Made by a program: the position numbers and the translations under genes
DNA from: JALHFZ01 sp963674625
GTDB lineage: Bacteria > Synergistota > Synergistia > Synergistales > Aminobacteriaceae
Assembly: GCA_963674625.2 (NCBI GenBank)
Contig: CAXXXO010000004.1
Span: 496,001-560,000, forward strand
DNA: 64,000 nt
Reading direction: 5' to 3'
Shown: piece by piece, positions 25,391-33,702 of the stretch
How positions within the stretch are numbered: the first letter of the stretch is position 1
How the letters are laid out: every line of letters begins with the position of its first letter
The notes under the pieces: model-generated
What the model saw: only the letters and a program-made list of their open reading frames with translations
Database searches by the model: none
Told to the model about the DNA's origin: nothing

Positions 25391-28300
25391 AGAAGATGAC
25401 AGGAAGAAAATTCCTCTGCACCAAAAAATCATTCTACGCTGTTTTTCTGATGGGCTGCCTTCTTTTCTGTCCCTTCCGCTGTTCGGGAGCCGACGACAAA
25501 GCCCTGCTGAAGGCCGCGGAGCTTGTCGCATCCGGCAAGGGAAGCGCTGCCGATGAGGCGCTGCTCTTCATGGAGAACCGGAGGATGAACCATCTCGCCA
25601 TGGAGGGGAAGCTGAGCGGCGCGGCATACCAGAAACTGCAGAAGGCGTTTGACGGGAAGAACCGTGAGCTTGCGGCCATGGCCGCAGAGGATGCCGGGTT
25701 CTCGGCGGCTGGAGGAGAAGGGGAAAAGACCTATCGTCCCGGAACGGACACAGACGTCCAGCTCAGGGGAAAAGACCTTACTGCGGCAGACGTGGAGAAG
25801 GCGCGGAAGGCCTACAACAAAAGGGTAGAGAATTACCTGGGGAAGAGCGGGCTGGCCGTCGACAAGGAGACCAACTGGGCATCCAGGACAGAGACGGACA
25901 TCATGCCGTCTCCGGCCCAGATGAAAAACCCGAAGGAATTCGCGAAGGCCGCTTCGTACCTGAACGGGGACGGAGGGAACATGTACGCTTCGCCCCTTGC
26001 TGCCGAAGCCCAGGGAAAACTGGACGGAGGAGATGCCGTCAGCCTGGCTGAAGGCCAGGCCTACGCCGAAGAGATGAAAAGCAAGATTGCGAAGATGAAG
26101 AAAGACAAGGCAGCCCTTATGGAAGGATACCGGGCGTCCGAAAATCCGCAGGAGAGAGACGCCCTGGCGGCGGAGATCCGGAAAGCGGAATCCCACGAGG
26201 CAAAATACATCGACAGGATCAACCGGCTGGAAAAGAATATCCGAAATTCTTCAGGACTCGCGGGGGGTGACCAAGCCACCTCTCCCCTCCTAGAAGCCGC
26301 CAGGGCGCGGGGGCAGGAGAAAATCAACAGGCGGGGAGAAGCCGCGGTTGACGCCCTCAGCGGTCATCTCACGGAGAAAGCGGTACGAAACTATGCAGAA
26401 ACCCTCGGAGACCTTGCAGCGTCCTCGGCGGGCGCGGAACGACGGGGCGCCCTGAAAGCCGCAGCTGCGGATGCCCTGAAGATGCTTCCGCCCTCCCGGC
26501 AGGGCGAGGCTCTCTCTCAGCTGCAAAACAGGCATGGAAAAGAATTCGCCGGAGAGATAGCTGCGGAAATGAAAAAACAGCCGGTCAGCAAAACGCCTAC
26601 AACTGCCGGAGGGAAGGTTCTGAAGGGCCTCGGCACGATATCTGCCCTCGTGACCGGCTACAACGCCCTGATGGAAGAAAACAGGAAAACATCCGGCAAT
26701 CCGGACTACGGCAAAGTCGCCCTGAACCTGGCCTATGACCTGACGCTGCGGGGAACGGCGGAGGCGGTTACGAGCCGTACCGCCACCTACACGAAGGAAC
26801 AGGTCGACTATCTCAGGGAATATTACAGGAAGCGGGGAGAAAACCCGGACAGTCTGGCCGTGAAAATGAAGATAGCCGCAGAAGCCTCCGCGAAGGGTAC
26901 AGCCTATGGAGCGGTCACAGGAAGCTACGAATTCGCCAAGGCGACGGGACAATGGACGGGCGGCGTCATAGTGGAAGGGGCCGAGACGATTCTCTCCCTT
27001 GCCGGTGAGGCGCTGGAGACTCTCAACGTCCTTGAGGAGACCGCAGCGACGCTGCAGGAACAGGGAATGGCCCGGGAAGTCCAGGACGCCAAATCTCTTG
27101 CCTCGGCCAAAGAACTCGTCCGGGAATTGAAAAGATTCTCCGCCATGGCGTCAACCCAAAGGGAAGTTCTGGAGCAGAACACCCGGTGGGTCCAAACCCT
27201 CGACATCCAGAGAAGCAGATCCCTGGACGAGCTGCGAAGCCTTATAGCGGCGGCTGGTGAGGCGCCCGACCCACGGTTAGCAGAAAAAGGGCTGGACAAA
27301 GCGGAAAAAACCTACGCTCCGGCATTTCTGAACGTGATGGAGAACAGCGAAATGGTTTTCAAAAAGATAGAAGAAGTCCGCAAAGCTCTTGCCCGGGGAG
27401 AAATGCCGGCGGACGGGCCCAAAGACATGGAATTTCTGAGAGGAGAGCACCGGGGCAACCTTGAGAGCTTTCAAAAGCTCACTGTGAACCTGGAGGAAAT
27501 CGGCAGCATCGCTGATCTTGAAGGGACAGCAGATATTCTCGCCTCTCTCGGATCGAAAAAAGAGGCGGTCTCCGCCCTCGCGGACATGGCGGAAGGCTCC
27601 ATACCGGTGATGAAGAAAAACCGGGACGGGTGGAAAACTGCCGTCTCCGAGTACGACAGAATCAAGGGGGCCCTCGCCCGGGGATACCTCTATTTCTACG
27701 GAAAGAGGGAAATTCCAGGATGGATGGTCATCAAGAGCGACGAAGAGGGCGTTGCTCCGCCGGTCCGAAGTCTCCCTGACGGATTTGCGGCGGAACTCGG
27801 GGCGCTTGAGCGCATGAAGGAGAATGTCCTGTCGGATCTCGGGCGCCTTCCCCAGGCGAGAGGCGACGAAGGAGCCCTTCGAAAAACGGCGCAAAGGGCC
27901 AGGGGCATATACAGCACCCTTCTTCCCTCTCTTGAGCGCACAAGAAGCTCCCTCGAAAAGACGGACAGGGCTCTTGAACAGCTGCTTGCGGAGCTCTCGA
28001 AGGCTCCCCCGGTTCTTCTCGCCGTCAGTGCCCCCTCGAAAGGCGTGGTGGCCCAAAAACTCACCTTCCGCGTCGACTCAGGTGACGTGCCGGAAGGGGC
28101 GGTTTTCCTGTGGGACTTCGGCGATGGGACTGGCGGTGAAGGCCGGGAACAAACACATGCCTACGGCAGGGAAGGGACTTTTTCAGGTTCTGCGCGCATG
28201 CTGCAGAGTAAAGGCGGTGCGGAGCTCTCAAGAAAGGCATTTTCTGTTGAAATAACGGCGCCGGAAACCGACGGCTCCACAAAAATGCTGGGGAAGATTT

Positions 28301-28977
28301 CCGGACTGGCCATTCCCCCCGACCCGAGCGCGGTATTGGCGAAAATGCTCGGTTTTCCCAATATCCCGGAGGGAAAGAGGGAAAGGAAAGAGAAAGAGAA
28401 GAACGGCGTCTATAATACGGAGGAAAAATACACTGCGGAATACAGCCTGTTATTCCTTACCCCGGACAGGAAGGATTTGCGGATAAGCCTCAGAGAGGGC
28501 GGAAGCCTTCCTGAAACAGGGAAAAATACTTTTCTGGGGCTTGGGGGATTTGTCAACTATTCGGAAAGCAAATACTTCGCGCCCTATTACTATGACTATA
28601 AAAACGTGCTCAGGGAGGGGACAGGCCAGCTTCGATACACCGCAACTGTCGCCCTGAGCTACCTTATCGCCGATTCGAAAAGGGGAAGCAATCCCGCGAG
28701 CACTCTCAGGGATGCGAAGACCCAGCTTTGGCTTGAGGAAGGGACACCTGCCGCGGAGTTGAAGGCAAGAGGTATTTCGATCCTTCAAAAAGGGGCCTTG
28801 CGGATATCAAAGAGAGCCGGGGCATATGAAGGATGCTGGTCTTACGGTGCCGTCATGGGCGATTTTATAGCGACCGTCGATTTCAAATGGTTGGGGATAA
28901 ATTCTGACAAATGGAAGCGCCCTGCCTATGATCCCGACGAGATAGTCTGGCAGCTTCTCGGAATCCTGTTTCCCTGA
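25387..28977 (+). CDS. large secreted PKD-domain protein with N-terminal nucleotidyltransferase-like acidic motif
   Basis: 1196 residues. It has a signal peptide (about 1-35), then helical regions rich in Ala, Lys and Glu. Residues 119-123 (GTDTD) and 168-172 (TETDI) form an Asp-x-Asp and later Asp pattern that is repeated, with nearly the same spacing, in the 2919-aa protein at 33703-42462. A PKD domain lies at about 878-958 (WDFGDGT at 909-915). The last ~230 residues are an unrecognised domain with Tyr-rich and Trp-containing strands. ATG 25387 overlaps the previous stop; ATG 25396 is slightly better placed relative to AGGAG. Exported, possibly cell-surface associated; no anchor is visible. 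The enzymatic role of the acidic motif is an inference. Confidence 0.8.
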   Translation: MKKMTGRKFLCTKKSFYAVFLMGCLLFCPFRCSGADDKALLKAAELVASGKGSAADEALLFMENRRMNHLAMEGKLSGAAYQKLQKAFDGKNRELAAMAAEDAGFSAAGGEGEKTYRPGTDTDVQLRGKDLTAADVEKARKAYNKRVENYLGKSGLAVDKETNWASRTETDIMPSPAQMKNPKEFAKAASYLNGDGGNMYASPLAAEAQGKLDGGDAVSLAEGQAYAEEMKSKIAKMKKDKAALMEGYRASENPQERDALAAEIRKAESHEAKYIDRINRLEKNIRNSSGLAGGDQATSPLLEAARARGQEKINRRGEAAVDALSGHLTEKAVRNYAETLGDLAASSAGAERRGALKAAAADALKMLPPSRQGEALSQLQNRHGKEFAGEIAAEMKKQPVSKTPTTAGGKVLKGLGTISALVTGYNALMEENRKTSGNPDYGKVALNLAYDLTLRGTAEAVTSRTATYTKEQVDYLREYYRKRGENPDSLAVKMKIAAEASAKGTAYGAVTGSYEFAKATGQWTGGVIVEGAETILSLAGEALETLNVLEETAATLQEQGMAREVQDAKSLASAKELVRELKRFSAMASTQREVLEQNTRWVQTLDIQRSRSLDELRSLIAAAGEAPDPRLAEKGLDKAEKTYAPAFLNVMENSEMVFKKIEEVRKALARGEMPADGPKDMEFLRGEHRGNLESFQKLTVNLEEIGSIADLEGTADILASLGSKKEAVSALADMAEGSIPVMKKNRDGWKTAVSEYDRIKGALARGYLYFYGKREIPGWMVIKSDEEGVAPPVRSLPDGFAAELGALERMKENVLSDLGRLPQARGDEGALRKTAQRARGIYSTLLPSLERTRSSLEKTDRALEQLLAELSKAPPVLLAVSAPSKGVVAQKLTFRVDSGDVPEGAVFLWDFGDGTGGEGREQTHAYGREGTFSGSARMLQSKGGAELSRKAFSVEITAPETDGSTKMLGKISGLAIPPDPSAVLAKMLGFPNIPEGKRERKEKEKNGVYNTEEKYTAEYSLLFLTPDRKDLRISLREGGSLPETGKNTFLGLGGFVNYSESKYFAPYYYDYKNVLREGTGQLRYTATVALSYLIADSKRGSNPASTLRDAKTQLWLEEGTPAAELKARGISILQKGALRISKRAGAYEGCWSYGAVMGDFIATVDFKWLGINSDKWKRPAYDPDEIVWQLLGILFP

Positions 28978-28988
28978 TGAAACGGAGG

Positions 28989-29036
28989 CTTGCATTGCAG
29001 CATTAGTGAAACTGCTGATTAATGCTGCAATGCAAG
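28989..29036. terminator. 17-bp perfect hairpin between convergent genes
   Basis: CTTGCATTGCAGCATTA (28989-29005) pairs perfectly with 29020-29036 around a 14-base loop. It sits 12 bases after the 1196-aa gene and 20 bases before the convergent aminotransferase stop. The following T-run (GTTTTGT) is weak, so it may terminate both directions or stabilise 3' ends. Confidence 0.55.
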
Positions 29037-29056
29037 ATCCCTGTTTTGTCTAGATT

Positions 29057-30208
29057 TCAGCCTCTGTAGTTATCCAGGAATTTGAATAGTTCATCCACAT
29101 CCCTGCTGTTGTTGTAAAAATGGACCGAGACCCTGATTGTGTTATGGGAGGCGACATGGGCGCGGATCCCGTTTTTTCTCAATATTCCGTCGTCCAGCTT
29201 CCATTCCTTCGGGTATGTCAGGTAGCTTATTCCCGAGCGGTTCGCCTCCGGGAAAGGACCCACCACTCCGATATGGCCGGATTCTTCCGCTTTTGAATAA
29301 AGATACCCTGTCAGTTCAAGAATATATTTTTCCGCATCTTTTTTGCCGAGGGCCAGGTAGGTTTTCAGCGATTCCGCCATCCCCCGTATTCCCACCCAGT
29401 TCAGCCCGCCCATCTCGTATCTTTTGGCAGAGTCGGAGAGGTCGAAATCAATCCGGGAGTGATCGAACCTGTTTTTGTTCCCCACCCACCCCGCATATTG
29501 CTGCTTGATCTTCCTCATTAAATTTCTGCCGACATAACCGAATCCGATGCCGAAGACGTTGTTCAGCCACTTGTAGCTGGAAACCGCCAGGAAGTCGATG
29601 TTCATGGCCTGAACATCGATCTCGAGTGCTCCGATGCACTGGGTGGCGTCCACAGCGAGATAAATGCCGTTTTTTTTGCAGAACGCGCCGATTCTGGCAA
29701 GGTCATGTCTGAAGCCGCTTGTATTTTCAACCGCACAGAGGGAGAGGGCAGCAGTTTTTTCATCCGCCAGGGCCGTAAGAGTTTCGTAAGTCACCTCTCC
29801 GTTTGCCGACTTCGCAATTCTCGTCTCTATCCCCCTGCCGGCCTGGTTCATCCACGTATAAGGGGTGGACGGAAATGCCAGGTCCGTGGTAACTACATTG
29901 GAACCTTCAGCAGGCTGTATGCCCGTCGAGAAAACATTCAGAATGGCCGAGCAGTTATCGGCGTAGAAAATTTCGTCTTCCTGCGCGTTTATGGCCTCGG
30001 CAGCGAGTTGTCTGGCATCATCGGCGAACTTCCAGTTGCTCTGGTAATCAGGGATATCCATTCCCTCCCTGTACCTGTTCTCCAGAAAGGCCGACATGCT
30101 GTTGAAGCTGTCCTCCGATATGAGCCCCGTTGTCGCCGTGTCGAGGTAGGTGTATTTCTCCAATACCGGGTATTTGTTTCTGATCTCTGTAAATTTTGTA
30201 TTTCTCAT
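29057..30208 (-). CDS. class V aminotransferase / cysteine desulfurase-like PLP enzyme
   Basis: 383-residue fold-type I PLP enzyme of the class V group (selenocysteine lyase, isopenicillin epimerase and cysteine desulfurase-like). Motifs are YLDTATTG at the N-terminus, the PLP-binding Asp in VDATQCIGA and the Schiff-base lysine in SSYKWLNNVFGIGF. No catalytic Cys loop typical of IscS is obvious, so desulfurase activity is uncertain. ATG 30208 follows GGAGG at 7 bases; an upstream in-frame extension is not supported. Base composition looks somewhat lower in GC than neighbours, compatible with recent acquisition. It appears monocistronic among envelope genes. Confidence 0.82.
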   Translation of the reverse strand: MRNTKFTEIRNKYPVLEKYTYLDTATTGLISEDSFNSMSAFLENRYREGMDIPDYQSNWKFADDARQLAAEAINAQEDEIFYADNCSAILNVFSTGIQPAEGSNVVTTDLAFPSTPYTWMNQAGRGIETRIAKSANGEVTYETLTALADEKTAALSLCAVENTSGFRHDLARIGAFCKKNGIYLAVDATQCIGALEIDVQAMNIDFLAVSSYKWLNNVFGIGFGYVGRNLMRKIKQQYAGWVGNKNRFDHSRIDFDLSDSAKRYEMGGLNWVGIRGMAESLKTYLALGKKDAEKYILELTGYLYSKAEESGHIGVVGPFPEANRSGISYLTYPKEWKLDDGILRKNGIRAHVASHNTIRVSVHFYNNSRDVDELFKFLDNYRG

Positions 30209-30289
30209 AAGCCTGCCTCCGGTTTCAAGATGATGGACACTGGAAGACGGGATTTGCAAGGCTCATCCTGCGAAATCCCGCCTTGGATG

Positions 30290-31720
30290 CTAGCGGCGCT
30301 TCAGCAGAAGAAGGGGCAGAAGGAGCAGAAGGGCGGGAGGATTGAAGCCCATTCCGGCGGAGCACCCGCCACCCGAGGAAGGCGCAGGGGCGGGAGGTTT
30401 GGAAAAAGAGGATTCATAGGCCCCGATGTCAACGCCGCTGCCTTGAGGACGTTGCACTCCCCGCTGGTCGACGGCAGGGGCACCGGAACCGGTTCCGGAG
30501 TCAATGGCGGAACTCCCAGCGAGAATGGCGCAGGTCTGGGTGGTTCCCCCATTGTCAGCAAGATCCGCAAGGTTCGGATCTCCGGTGATAATCGACGTTC
30601 CATCGTCATACCCTCCCTCGACTACGCAGTATTCCACTATCGGTGTTGCCGTGGGATGATCAAAGATGGTCCCGAGGGAAGATCCCCAGAATATGCCGTT
30701 CTTAATCTCAGGCTTACTCGATCCGCGGTTGCCGAGATCTGCCCCGACCAGATCCGCGCTGTTCTTGAAAAAGGTGCAGTTTATTACCGAAGGATCGCTG
30801 TCGGAATTATCCATGCCTCCGCCGACGTTTGGACTGAAATTTTTAGAGAAGGTGCAGTTCACCACGGCCGGACTGGACTCCTCATTGCTCATTCCCCCTC
30901 CGCTGGAAAAGCCCAGGTTCTCGGAAAAAGTGCAGGCGGAAACAAGGGGTGCGCTCTTGCTGTTTTTCATTCCTCCGCCGGTGAATTCAGCCTGGTTGCC
31001 CAGAAAAGTGCACTCGTTGAAAGACGGGCTGCCGGAAAAATTGTACACGCCTCCCCCGTCCTCCGCTCCGTTTTGCTGAAAGGTACATCCGGTAATAATG
31101 GAGCCGCTGCCCTGGTTGAACATTCCTCCTCCCAGGCGCGCCCGGTTGCCTGAAAACGTACAGTTCGCCACCAGGGGGCTGCCGTAATTGATCACCCCTC
31201 CTCCTTCGTCATTGATCGGGTATGGGTCGCCGCCGGCATATCCATACGCGACAATGAAACCGTCGAGCACCGCAGTGTTGTCAGTTCCGATTTCCGAGAA
31301 CACCACGTGGTAGCAGTTGTTGGAAAATAATCCGTCATTCTGAATATCCCCCGAAAGATATGTCTTGTTGGCAACCCAGTTCCGCTCACTTCGCAAGGTC
31401 TCCGTTCCCGCAAAACCTCCGTAGAGTGCCACTCCGTTCTTAAGAACGAAAGTTTCGTCCCGTTTGAGCAGGTTATCGGTGGGGTGATAGGTTCCAGCTG
31501 CGATCCAGAACTCCGTTCCCGCCGCCGGGGGTTTCTTGAGTTCCGCGACAAATTCGCTTTCCCCCATGGCGTTGCCCCAGGACGAACCGTCCTTCGCCCC
31601 TGCCCCGCTTTGGGTTACGCGCAGCACGGCCGCCTCCGAGGGCACGGTGAAAACAGACAAGACAATAAGGAGCCCCAGGCAAAAGAAAACTCCGCACACG
31701 TGAATTTTCGACCTCAGCAT
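30290..31720 (-). CDS. secreted parallel beta-helix repeat protein with Synergist-CTERM-like sorting tail
   Basis: 476 residues. A signal peptide (about 1-35) is followed by a right-handed beta-helix region with at least six repeats of the type CTF-x2-N...GGG-x2-N (about residues 170-370), like polymorphic outer-membrane or 'choice-of-anchor' proteins. The C-terminus has SSGGGCSAGMG, then a Leu-rich segment and KRR. This matches the layout of the Synergist-CTERM signal, in which the Cys region is thought to be processed by a dedicated membrane sorting enzyme. ATG 31720 follows GGGGGTGG; an upstream in-frame start lacks support. A good promoter lies at 31811-31838. Likely displayed at the cell surface; function unknown. 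Confidence 0.85.
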   Translation of the reverse strand: MLRSKIHVCGVFFCLGLLIVLSVFTVPSEAAVLRVTQSGAGAKDGSSWGNAMGESEFVAELKKPPAAGTEFWIAAGTYHPTDNLLKRDETFVLKNGVALYGGFAGTETLRSERNWVANKTYLSGDIQNDGLFSNNCYHVVFSEIGTDNTAVLDGFIVAYGYAGGDPYPINDEGGGVINYGSPLVANCTFSGNRARLGGGMFNQGSGSIITGCTFQQNGAEDGGGVYNFSGSPSFNECTFLGNQAEFTGGGMKNSKSAPLVSACTFSENLGFSSGGGMSNEESSPAVVNCTFSKNFSPNVGGGMDNSDSDPSVINCTFFKNSADLVGADLGNRGSSKPEIKNGIFWGSSLGTIFDHPTATPIVEYCVVEGGYDDGTSIITGDPNLADLADNGGTTQTCAILAGSSAIDSGTGSGAPAVDQRGVQRPQGSGVDIGAYESSFSKPPAPAPSSGGGCSAGMGFNPPALLLLLPLLLLKRR

Positions 31721-31810
31721 CAGGACCACCCCCGTTTCTTTTCTTTTAACTTCCGGAAACAGGAAGTCTGCGAAAATTCCCCGGGAACACACAAATACTT
31801 CTGAAATTAA

Positions 31811-31838
31811 AGTATATTAAAAAAATACTCTGTGTCAA
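31811..31838 (-). promoter_or_regulatory. strong predicted promoter of the beta-helix protein gene
   Basis: On the minus strand TTGACA (31833-31838), a 16-base spacer and TATACT (31811-31816), about 90 bases upstream of the ATG. Confidence 0.65.
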
Positions 31839-31848
31839 TCCTGGTTTA

Positions 31849-32007
31849 GGGTCACAATCCACTTGGGGCCGACCTAAGACTGAGGGATCAGACCTACACA
31901 TTTGACAAAAAGCGATGTTTTTCCAGCTTTATCAAAGGTGTAGGTCTGACACCGGTTAATCCTTGAATATGCTTGAATGAAAGATGCTATTTTGCAAGAC
32001 CTGACCC
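31849..32007. repeat. non-coding palindromic element, MITE/REP-like
   Basis: About 160 bases with inverted ends GGGTCA (31849-31854) and TGACCC (32002-32007). An internal inverted repeat, TCAGACCTACAC-A-TTTGA at 31888-31905 against 31932-31949, matches at 17 of 18 positions. GGTCAGGTC-type ends are common on small REP-like or transposase-mobilised elements. It lies between two convergent-free minus-strand genes and codes for nothing. A single-copy view cannot prove it is repeated. Confidence 0.45.
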
Positions 32008-32018
32008 AGGTTTTCGGT

Positions 32019-33629
32019 TTAAAAACCAGGCAGTTCCACCGGCAGTTTTCCCTCTGCGGGGGCGTTTCCATTCAGAACGTCGGCCAGAGCCTGTAGAGAG
32101 GGGATATTGTCGCTGTAAGAAATAACTGACCCTGCCACGGAAGGGAGAGACAGGAGGGCGTAGGGCGTCCGCAAAGAGAGGAGGAGGGTCCGGTTCTCCC
32201 CTGCCTGCCGTACGAGATCGAGCCATTCCGGGTTTCTCCTGCTGTCGTACTCCGCAATCAGCACTCTGTCCGCGTCGGTCACGAGACGAAGCACTTCGGA
32301 AATATCCCTTCCGTTCGGATTTTCGGGAACCCCGATGAGGTGAATCCATGGAAGGAGAACCGCAAAGGCCTCTCCGGAAGCGATGCGTTCCTTTGGCCAA
32401 AGCAGCGGACGTTTTTTTCCATCCCGTACAGTCTCAAGGGTTTCTTCTCTGTTCCGGGCGACGGTTATGCTTCGCAGGGCAGCCTCCCGGGCGACTGCGC
32501 TTCCTTCCGGTGAAAGACGGGGGACAAATTTCGGCCGCCGGTCTTTCCTGAAAAGCCCGAGGGTACTTTTTGCCCCCAGAATTCTTCCGACTGCTTCGTC
32601 AAGGCGGGCCATGGATATTTTTCCCGTGCGGCAGGCATCCAGAAGGGCGGAGTACATTCCGAAGTGCTCCGTCTCCTCGTGCCCCTTGTCCGCCCCGAAG
32701 AGCAGGATATCGGCTCCGGCATTGAATGCCTCTATCGCCGCCGCCTCCATGGTTCTCTCTTTCTTCAATGCTGCCATGCCCATGGAATCGGTGATGATGA
32801 GCCCTCTGAACCCCATCTCGGAACGAAGCATTCCGAGGATGGACGGCGAGAGGGTGGCGGGATTTCTTTCGTCGAGGGATGGAATCAGGACGTGGGCCGT
32901 CATGACCATGGGGACGCCGGCATGGATGGCCGCCCGAAAAGGAGGAAATTCAACCCTTTCAAGACGATCTCTGGAGACGGGGATGAGAGGAAGGCCGGTG
33001 TGAGAATCCACCGCCGTATCTCCGTGCCCCGGGAAGTGCTTTGCCGCCGGAAGAACACCCCTTTCCACAAAGGAGGAAATCATGGCAGCTCCCAAACGGG
33101 CAACTGTCTGCGGATCGGAGCCGAAGGATCGCACTCCGATGATCGGGTTCAGCGGATTGTTGTTCACATCCACCGAGGGAGCAAAGTCCACGTTGATGCC
33201 GAGGCTCGCCAGCTCCTCTCCCATGACGGATGCGACACGGCGCGCCAGTGACGGGTCCCCTGTCGCTCCCAGGGCCATGTTTCCCGGAAAAAGCGTCACG
33301 CCTTCGCTGATGCGGTTTACGAGCCCCCCTTCCTGGTCGACTGCAATGAAAAGGGGCAGGGAAGCGGCGGCAAGGGCAGTCTGCTGTATGGTCCCGTTGA
33401 GTTCGGCCACCTGCCGGACGGATTCGATGTTGCCTCTGCTCGAGTAGAGAATCACTCCCCCGACCTTCAGCTCGGCAACGAACTTCCGGAGGTTTTCGGA
33501 AAGAGCGCTCCCTTCGAAAAAGACCATCATAATCTGTCCGACCTTCTCCTCCAGGGTCATGGACGGGAGAATATCCGTTGAACTCTCCCCGCTTCGTACC
33601 AGAGGATGCAGAAAGAATAAAAAGAGCAA
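32019..33629 (-). CDS. glycoside hydrolase family 3, NagZ-like beta-N-acetylhexosaminidase, exported
   Basis: At least 536 residues. The GH3 domain shows KHFPGHGDTAVDSHTGLP, the NagZ-type loop containing the catalytic His/Asp dyad, and ITDSMGM with the nucleophile Asp. A ~170-residue C-terminal region follows, as in longer GH3 members. It would remove N-acetylglucosamine from peptidoglycan fragments. A hydrophobic N-terminus (ILLFLFFLHPLV) indicates export. The start is unclear: TTG at 33629 has no ribosome site, while GGGAGG at 33661-33666 is 7 bases from an in-frame ATT (33653), which would add eight residues (IIRKIAGI) and complete the signal peptide. The product is therefore probably a periplasmic or lipoprotein-like muropeptide hydrolase. 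Confidence 0.87.
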   Translation of the reverse strand: MLFLFFLHPLVRSGESSTDILPSMTLEEKVGQIMMVFFEGSALSENLRKFVAELKVGGVILYSSRGNIESVRQVAELNGTIQQTALAAASLPLFIAVDQEGGLVNRISEGVTLFPGNMALGATGDPSLARRVASVMGEELASLGINVDFAPSVDVNNNPLNPIIGVRSFGSDPQTVARLGAAMISSFVERGVLPAAKHFPGHGDTAVDSHTGLPLIPVSRDRLERVEFPPFRAAIHAGVPMVMTAHVLIPSLDERNPATLSPSILGMLRSEMGFRGLIITDSMGMAALKKERTMEAAAIEAFNAGADILLFGADKGHEETEHFGMYSALLDACRTGKISMARLDEAVGRILGAKSTLGLFRKDRRPKFVPRLSPEGSAVAREAALRSITVARNREETLETVRDGKKRPLLWPKERIASGEAFAVLLPWIHLIGVPENPNGRDISEVLRLVTDADRVLIAEYDSRRNPEWLDLVRQAGENRTLLLSLRTPYALLSLPSVAGSVISYSDNIPSLQALADVLNGNAPAEGKLPVELPGF

Positions 33630-33702
33630 AATACCTGCTATTTTCCTAATAATATTCAGTCCTCCCTGGAGGCGTCCTCGTTCGGGATCTGACCCCGCAT
33701 TT

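Noticed and set aside
23966..25531. Minus-strand frame of 521 codons over the 370-aa secreted protein
   Set aside because: The plus-strand gene has a signal peptide, strong ribosome site and an operon overlap; the minus frame has none.
30600..31250. Repetitive DNA in the beta-helix gene as an integron or CRISPR-like array
   Set aside because: The repeats are degenerate codons for CTF/GGG beta-helix coils and do not repeat exactly at the DNA level.
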